From Lates calcarifer (lineage: Eukaryota; Chordata; Actinopteri; Centropomidae), in contig NC_066847.1 in the NCBI RefSeq assembly GCF_001640805.2, positions 21,257,504 to 21,321,503 of the forward strand: DNA of 64,000 bases, given 5' to 3'. Under the pieces are notes generated by a model. The model was not told the DNA's origin and searched no databases. It was given only the letters and a program-made list of their open reading frames with translations. Within the stretch, counting starts at the first letter, position 1. Each line of letters begins with the position of its first letter. The position numbers were made by a program, and so were the translations under genes. Of this stretch, positions 57,036 to 64,000 are shown one piece after another.

Positions 57036-58782
57036 CTGGGGCAGGGGAAGTACAAAAAGAAAAAAAAAAAAAAGGGATAATGCAAGTGTGTGGAAAAAAG
57101 CTCATTTTAAACAGAAAGTACACTACAGAGCAGAAATGTTGAGAAAGTGCATGAATGAGATATGGTGAGTGAAAAACTCTTGACAGAAGATCTTCCGTTG
57201 CATCGCTGAAGCTATCAGTGCATCACTACAGTATCAGTAAACAGCAGCTTGGAGTTGAGGGAAGTGAGCAGCCCTGAGGTTTCAAGTCTCTAAGTGCTGG
57301 TTAGGCCGCCTGAAATATCCAACAGCAGCTGCATTCTGTCAGCAAGGCGGTCACGGCTCGCAAAACGCTGGTAAACAGTTTTTGTCTTTCATTTGGCAAA
57401 TCAGCACATTTGATACACTGTTCATCCGCACAGGAGAGAAAAAAGACCATTTATCTTCCTCTTGCTGTTGTAACATGCCAACATGCATGCACACACACAT
57501 ACACACACACACAAACACACATAAGGTTATGGGGTGTATATTTGCATGTACACACATATAATCAAAGTCGTTATCTCAGTGAAATATGCCGTGAAACAGC
57601 GAGATAAAAAAGTCCCGTTTTCAAAGTAGCTGGAAGATTTATCTCTGTAAAATACTCTGCTTGTGTGTAATTACTGAACTCAAAGCGGAGCTGGTGATAA
57701 AACTACTGGCGCTACCACTAAGGACAGCAAGCGGAACACTGTGTTACTGTGTATGCATATACACAGTAAGGGGAACTGATACAGCGATTTATATTTTGCT
57801 TTACTTTCCAGAAACACAACTAGACTGGAAAAAAAATAGCGTGGGGGGGTTTATACGATCTAGGAATATTATTCCATTTAGTCTACCAAATGTAGTTAAC
57901 ACACACATGCGCATGCACACACATGCACTCAAGCGCAGCGACAATAAGCAGCTGAGTGCCATCATTCTTACTAAAAGTGTAACGAGGCCAGGAGAGTGAA
58001 GAAGAGTGTGTGTGACTGCTTTGCCCCAGGACCAGTCTCTAAGCAACCGCAGGTCCTGACAGGAGACACGCAGTCCCATGGGAACTCATTTGGAGTGTAA
58101 GAATGTGTAGTGTGTGGGTGCGTGTGCGTGTATATATATTTAAGTGGATGCTGTCTCTGCAGGTTGGAGCTCCAGGGAGGTGAAGCGTGACCCAGGTCCA
58201 GGCACAGGGTCTGATACCGGGGGAGAGCTGACCCTCTCAGCCTCCTTAGAGCACCGCATACACACACACACACAGATGAATACAGGGAGAGAAAAAAAAC
58301 CACTGATTTTCATTCTACTGGTGTCACTCTGAAATGCCTGGAGATGTTTATCCACAACGAGCACTCTGAATAAAAGTTGGGTTTGCTTACAAAAGGTTTG
58401 GCTCAATACCCAGAATAATTGCACATTATGGCCTTGGGTAAAAGTTAGAGGGTGCCTTTTATATTAGTTACCCTTAAGAGAAATAATGTGCAGTGAATGT
58501 GTGCGTATGTTCTACAATACTTGGAAATTGTATTTATATGATACGTGGTGATATTTACTACAAATCAATAGCATGGTGTGTCTGCTGGATAGGATGTGAT
58601 TATTCATTGTGATGTTTTCAGCTAGCTAAACAAACAGAAGCTATTCTTTACACATTCCGCACCGAACGCTGCTGAGATCAGCACCGCCATCGCAAAAAAC
58701 ACAGGCATTTCTCATTTACAACAGCCTATGTTTTCTCTTCTCACTTTCACGGCCCAGAGAGCTGCCTAGAGAGGGAGGGAGT

Positions 58783-58813
<31 letters not shown>

Positions 58814-59060
58814 ACCATATAACTTTTTCATGGTCCACTTTGCTCTACTTTCAAGGCCTAAGACACGGCCCAAAGGACACTTGACCGCCGCCATAACAAC
58901 TCTCACATACACACACATACACGACATGTTACACACACGGGGTGCATGGACACATCTGTTCTCTCCGTCTAGTCGCTATTCTTTTTCAGCCAAGCAAGCA
59001 CCGTATGGATGGCAACGTCAGTGTGAAGGTTGGTCTGCCGGTACATCGCCCCACCACTTT

Positions 59061-59540
59061 GGTCCAGTCTGAAATATCCCAACAATTACTGGATATGCTG
59101 CCATGAAATTTTGTACAGACATTCATGTTCCTCAGAGGGTGAATACTACTGACTTTGGTGATTCCCTGACTTTTCCTCTTGCATCAACATGAGTTTGACA
59201 TTTGTTGCTTCAGACAGAATTATCTTGATAACTATTAGATGATTTGACATGAAATATTTTACACTTATAAAATCCCAACAGGACACATTCCAATGACTTT
59301 GGTGATCCTCTATTTCCACTAGCAGGTCAAAGTTCAAAGTCAGATCAAATTTTATATTTGTCAATATTTTTTACTAAATACTAATACTAAAAAAAGTAAG
59401 GGCATCGCCATCAGCCTCACTGTTGCTTTATGTTTAGTGCTAATTAGCAAATCTCAGCATGCTCATGCAATAAACAAAAATGATGATCACAGTAAGCATC
59501 ATACTACATGTAATGTAGCATTTTCATTCAGTTGATACTG
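59061..59540 (+). repeat. Teleost interspersed repeat with two internal units
   Basis: The sequence CTGCCATGAAATTTTGTACA, followed by a GACATTCATG...CTGACTTTGGTGAT block, is a very common percomorph repeat as I recall it. A diverged second unit follows (CATGAAATATTTTACAC ... AATGACTTTGGTGATCC), then the typical tail with GTGCTAATTAGCAAATCTCA. It is probably a non-autonomous DNA element. It lies in the last intron of the Acl4-like gene. Confidence 0.65.
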
Positions 59541-60406
59541 TTCCTCATATTGGACAAACTGCCACTGCCACTGTCAAATAACACACTTGCAATTGTTTGC
59601 TAAGAATATTGTTAAACCCATTGCCCTTTGCTACTGTATGTTCACTTGTGACCTGACAAATTTTCTATCAGGAAAACCAATTTGAAACTTGTGATCTCTG
59701 AGCCCCAACTTTCCAGACATTTAGTGACACAATGTGGCATAAATCAACATGGCAGCATTCACAGTGAAGAAACTTCTGCAGAGAGGAGCTGCCAAGTTTG
59801 ACTGCATGATAATGGCAGTAACGTGTCCAATTCTGGGCGACAGAATTGAATGGGCCGATGGGATTTAATACAAAACAGAATTGTGTTCACTTCAGGTGCA
59901 CAATGGAGCCCAAGTGCCTCCAGAGCTGAATGAGGTCTAACCTTGTTTATGGCCTCTTTGGTTTAAAGGAGTAAAGACTTTACAGTGAAGAATTAAGGAA
60001 GAAACAGCCATAAAATAGTTTAACTTATCCTTTTCCCCATTATATCTAATTACTTGCTTTGGACATTCATAATATGGTCCGGTATAGATTATCTGTCAGT
60101 GCAATCTTTTGTCCAGTATGAAGTGGACAAAGGTGGAATAATAAGCACTAATGCACCCTTCATTAGGAAAAATTATTCTTTTTCCTTGAGTTTTCGGTAG
60201 AAACCATTTTCTACAACTAATATGACAAAATGAAGACAGGCTGATTATGTGGTGAAAGCCTAATCACTCCATCATTGTTCACCTTCTGTTCCACATCTAT
60301 GCTTAACTTCCCCTTTCATTTCACCTCTTCTTTCATTTTGCTTCCTAATGCCTTCATTCTCCCTGCTTGTCTCCTGACCATTTTCCCCTCATGCACTCTG
60401 GCTTTT

Positions 60407-60434
60407 CTCGCACTCGCACTCGCACTCGCACTCG
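60407..60434. repeat. (CTCGCA)n hexanucleotide array
   Basis: Four and a half perfect CTCGCA units, each carrying a CpG, in otherwise CpG-poor intronic DNA. Confidence 0.9.
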
Positions 60435-61047
60435 TACACTCTCACCAAATGACCTACCTGCCAAGGAGATAGATACCTCTTCATACTTTCACGTCTTATA
60501 CTTGCACTTGCACACATACACCCACATACCCACACCCACACACACAATCTATTTTAGCAGAATAGTGCCAAAATCTTGCCCTCCTCTCAACATCCCTCTG
60601 TACCCTGAATAATGCTCTCCCCGTCCCTTTTATTAGACCCAAGAGAACATTCACATTATACGTTCCTTGATTAATGAGAGAAAAATAAGCAGATTTATCG
60701 TTTCAACGCATTTCTTAATTCTCTGCCTCACTGTCATACAAGCATACACACACTCATTCACTGGTAAAGGTGTGACACTGGCTGAGATTAGACCTTCTTG
60801 AGTGTGAACAGGGCATGTCGCTGGAAGTCGCAGACGCATATACAGGCACACAACTTACCACCTCAGTCCTCCAATCACAACCTTGGCAGGGAAAGGCATT
60901 AAAATTACATGACAAGCACACCTTGGACCAATCCTACCCACAATCTGTGCTCATGGGATACCCTTTCAGACACATCAAATAGTAAAGCTTTTGACCTCCG
61001 TTTGCCCTATCTGCCTCTGTGCACACTTACGCACTTGCACACACATG

Positions 61048-61054
<7 letters not shown>

Positions 61055-61106
<52 letters not shown>
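61055..61106. repeat. Compound (CA)n(TA)n microsatellite
   Basis: CA units to about 61079 pass directly into about 14 TA units ending at 61106. Confidence 0.95.
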
Positions 61107-61109
<3 letters not shown>

Positions 61110-62536
61110 TGTCCTCTGTGCATATACTGTGGATCCTTCCTCAGTCGCATCCTGTCTGGCAGAGACTCAAATTCCATTTCACGTCCGGTTTACTATTGAT
61201 TTTACCCTTGCCACTATTCACCAGCTACACCCCCTGCACCCACACAACCACAAACACACCCCACATCCAATCTGCTCCCTTCCTTGCCTGCTCTTTCATT
61301 CTCCCACTCCTGCACACCCTCCTGCTCCTCTCCTACACTTCTTTTTGTCCTCTTAGCCCATCCATTCTTTCCTATCATTCCTTTTTAAAGCATCTCAGCT
61401 GAATGCAGAGTGTGTGTGCGTGTGTGTGCAAGTGCACATGTATTGATCAGAGAAGAGATGAATAATGAAGACATTTTTTAACAAATAATTAGATATGCAA
61501 GTTGGCACACACAACCATAATTAAATATGTGCATCCACATAAGGTGCGCCTACGCATACCCACATGCTTTCTCTCACTGTCTTACACCTCACACCACACA
61601 CACACTCACACTTAGCAAAGTCATAAAGTATGCAGAGAAGTGGACTGGCGCCAAAACAAGCCGTTGGGCTTTGAGGCCTCATTTCCATGTTGGAGCCCAT
61701 TTTAACTAACAGACTGACTCATCGTTAATAATTAACACTCACAGTTACGCACAGAAACAAAACTCAGATATAAACATGGGAGAATCTCGACTACACAATG
61801 CACAGATGCAGACACATGAGCAAAAGTGCCGCGCTGAAGTGAGGCTGTTTTTTTCCTCATCATTCCACCTCACCTTTTCAAGGTCTTTGTACGTTTACCT
61901 TTCACATTATTCTGCGCCTGTTGCTTCACTCACTCTACAAAGAAACTGCTATGCTGTTTACTTGTCACGCTCTGATGCCTCACCCAATTCTTTTACCAGT
62001 CTCTCTCCGTGCAAAAATGGCTAAGTGTTTAATTCTCCCCATTTCTCAAATCCATTTTTTTCCTTTTTTTTTTATTAACTCTCAACACAATGCTGGCACC
62101 TCAAATCTATATGTGCATTGTGTCCTTCTATTCCTCCCCACAGTTTCATCCATTCTCCCTCTTGGCAGCTCAAAGCCCACCTCACTCTTGTCTCAGTCAT
62201 GGACATCCCCAGTGGATGCTGGTTAGACAGGCCTGTCACTACCCTGCTGGCCAGAGAGACAGACATCAATATATTGCCTCTCTGCTGCCCCTACTCATCT
62301 GTTGAGGAACACGACGGGGCAGGAGAGGCAGAGGGAGGGTGGGGAGTTGGGTGGGGGAGAGGAAAAGGAGAGGAAAGTAAAGAGAGGGGGGAAGAAAAAA
62401 ATCAGAGGTGGGGCCTGCCATCCTTCAGTCTGTGCTGTCTGATTTACAAGCCTATTGGATTTTAGACTAACATGAATCACTGCTCCATAGAAGCATTGCT
62501 CTCTGACAGAATGACAGAATGAATGAAACACATCAC

Positions 62537-62574
<38 letters not shown>

Positions 62575-62758
62575 ATATATTTAAACCTCTTTGAAACCAT
62601 GCAAAAAGACATTTCTGTGGCAACAATGGAGCTTAGTTAGGATCCACTCATGTTCACAGTACTACATGTACTCCCTCTCTGACAAGAACTGGTTCTTAGG
62701 AGTCATATCTATTGTGACCATTAACTGGATGTAACTGGCAGCACCTATTGTTGCCACA

Positions 62759-62880
62759 GCAGTGGAGTAAGTATTCAGATCCTTTACTTAAGTAAAAACC
62801 ACCAAATACTCCATTACAAGTAAAAGTCCTGCATTCTAAATTTAACTTCAGTAAGATTATCTAAGTATTATTGGAAATAT
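62759..62880 (+). repeat. Teleost repeat with AGTAAAAGTCCTGCATT core
   Basis: CAGTGGAGTAAGTATTCAGA, then ACTTAAGTAAAAACC, then CTCCATTACAAGTAAAAGTC, match a widespread fish element I recall as starting CAGTGGTGGAAAGTA and probably hAT-derived. This copy appears truncated or degraded after about 62,880. Confidence 0.6.
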
Positions 62881-63032
62881 GTTGTTTAACAATCAAAACA
62901 AAAAGCACTCAATGCAGAAAAAAGGCCCGGCTATTGTTATGATATAAAATTTTATTATTACTCATGTATTAATATTTAAGCAGCATCTAACTCCTGTAGG
63001 TTGAGATGGAACTAGTCCCTGTCTATTATATA

Positions 63033-63215
63033 TAGGGCTGAAACTAATGATTATGAACATACTGATTATTATTATTTTTTTTTTTTTTTTTTTTTTCTCT
63101 TTTTCACCTTTATTTGGACAGGACAGTGGAGATGAGACAGGAAACAGGGAGAGAAAGCAGGGGAATGACACGCAGTAAAGGTCCGGCCGAACCAGGATAT
63201 TACTATTACAGCATG
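63033..63215 (-). repeat. Composite repeat relic with a minus-strand SINE-like segment
   Basis: AGGGCTGAAACTAATGATTA at about 63,033 resembles the start of a common fish DNA element. It is interrupted by a long T run (63,069-63,096), which would be the poly(A) tail of a minus-strand element. After the T run comes CTTTATTTGGACAGGACAGT, then a GAGACAGGAAACAGGGAGAG block and a GGGGAATGACACGCAG block. These match a fish repeat that, read on the minus strand, normally starts with a tRNA-like head; here the head is degraded. It ends about 30 bases from an exon. Confidence 0.55.
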
Positions 63216-63244
63216 GGTTATCTGGTTATCTGGACCTGAATTAC

Positions 63245-63397
63245 CTTCTTAGCGTTGGTCAGATACGATCTGGCTGCCTCCTTCAGTGCCTTCCACTCCT
63301 CCGTCTCCTCCTCCGTCACCTCCCTTCCCTCTCTTTGTTGCTGCTCCTTTGCTTTTTCCAACTGGAGGTAGCACACCCAGCCGGAGAGATACCAAAC
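63245..63397 (-). CDS. Acl4-like TPR protein, penultimate coding exon (gene partial in window)
   Basis: The minus-strand acceptor GTGCTTCCCAG ends at 63398. The exon is 51 codons, phase 0 at both ends, and the donor GTAA starts at 63244. The product VWYLSGWVCYLQLEKAKEQ, a Gln/Glu-rich linker and WKALKEAARSYLTNAKK has tetratricopeptide-repeat character (W-x2-LGW-like start, then A-x3-YL-x2-AKKL). It fits the Acl4-type VWYLLGW signature. Joined to the terminal exon it reads NAKK-LYSKLRCDD, a continuous helix. Upstream exons must lie beyond position 64,000. Mammals may lack an obvious counterpart, but that is memory, not shown here. Confidence 0.8.
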
Positions 63398-63629
63398 CTG
63401 GGAAGCACACAGAAAGAGAAACGAGTTGGGGGGAAAGCAAGGGGGAGGGGGCGGGTGAGGCGAAGAGATTCAGACAGAGAGAAAGTGTTCTTTGTTGCAG
63501 TAAGTGAGCAGTGACAAGGGAAACAGATTTGTAATCCTCACAGAGCATGTCTGCATGAAATCCCACGTTCCTTTTTGACAAACAGTTTTCACACATATGA
63601 CGTGAAATCACGCTTCAAACACGCACGCA

Positions 63630-63679
<50 letters not shown>

Positions 63680-64000
63680 ATCCATCACCCACATAATAAC
63701 TGTCAACCTGATCGCACCCTGACATATACTGTACTCATTTACAAATGCTGCATACTGTAGCTTCACAATGAATTCAAACCTGACTTGTGGCTTGAGCATC
63801 TTACCATTTGTCATGACCAGTTTAGTTTTTATCTCCCTATAGCAAAAGGCTCAATCACCTCTCTGAAGAATAAACTAAAACAAAACATAATAAAATGAAA
63901 AACACACTTCCTCAGGCAAATATCTCCTTTGCATTTCAAATCCATATTATAAGGGTTCATCAAGGTTGTGTTGTGGACTATATTAGTTTGCTTAAAATTA
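63398..64000 (-). other. Intronic sequence of the Acl4-like gene at the window edge
   Basis: Upstream of the penultimate exon's acceptor I find no further exon before the window ends. It holds the (ACGC)n/(CA)n array at 63619-63676 and otherwise AT-rich unique-looking DNA. Confidence 0.6.
63619..63676. repeat. Compound (ACGC)n(CA)n array
   Basis: About eight ACGC units grade into about 13 CA units. The whole 58-base stretch alternates purine and pyrimidine. Confidence 0.95.

Larger units (their letters stand above)
57036..63244 (-). other. Last intron of the Acl4-like gene (~6.2 kb)
   Basis: On the minus strand this runs from GTAA at 63244 to CCCCTGCCCCAG at 57036. It has no coding signal. 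It contains (CA)n/(TA)n at 61055-61106, a (CTCGCA)n hexamer array at 60407-60434, GT tracts at 58781-58813 and 62540-62572, and three recognisable fish repeat relics (59061-59540, 62759 to about 62880, 63033-63215). The last sits only about 30 bases from the splice donor. Confidence 0.75.

Overview
This is a vertebrate window, almost certainly from a teleost and probably a spiny-rayed (percomorph-type) fish. The coding signal is split into short exons with GT/AG borders. The rest is AT-leaning noncoding DNA packed with (CA)n, (GA)n and other microsatellites. Several repeats match interspersed families I know from fish genomes. There are no operons, phage genes, CRISPR arrays or bacterial mobile elements.

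Layout. Positions 1-16,300 are gene-free upstream DNA. They hold microsatellites, an unusually good ~245-bp imperfect palindrome (about 5850-6094), a strong G-quadruplex motif (about 6735-6779) and an interspersed-repeat relic (about 7860-8460). Positions 16,350-18,460 form the GC-richer, purine-rich promoter and 5' leader region of the main gene. A four-exon + strand gene follows: exon 1 at 18323-18445, exon 2 at 38207-38344, exon 3 at 42482-42612 and exon 4 at 44163-48228. Spliced, it gives a 1485-residue ZNF804-family protein with one C2H2 finger. Its motifs fit ZNF804B better than ZNF804A. Intron 1 is about 19.8 kb, intron 2 about 4.1 kb and intron 3 about 1.55 kb. From 48,229 to 56,858 lie the 3' flank and intergenic DNA, with a hAT-type MITE.

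On the minus strand, converging on znf804b, are the last two coding exons (63245-63397 and 56859-57035) of a TPR protein resembling the yeast Acl4 family, the assembly chaperone of ribosomal protein uL4/RPL4. The rest of that gene lies beyond the right edge. Its 6.2-kb last intron carries several recognisable fish repeats.

The two genes show no evident functional link; they are convergent neighbours. I found no previously undescribed multi-gene system here. The items most worth a second look are the lineage-specific Trp/Arg/Ser-rich expansion in the znf804b-like protein, the barely studied animal Acl4-like gene, the long palindrome, and a few microsatellite-poor intronic blocks that may be conserved regulatory elements. 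Repeat-family assignments rest on memory of consensus sequences and were not checked by a search.
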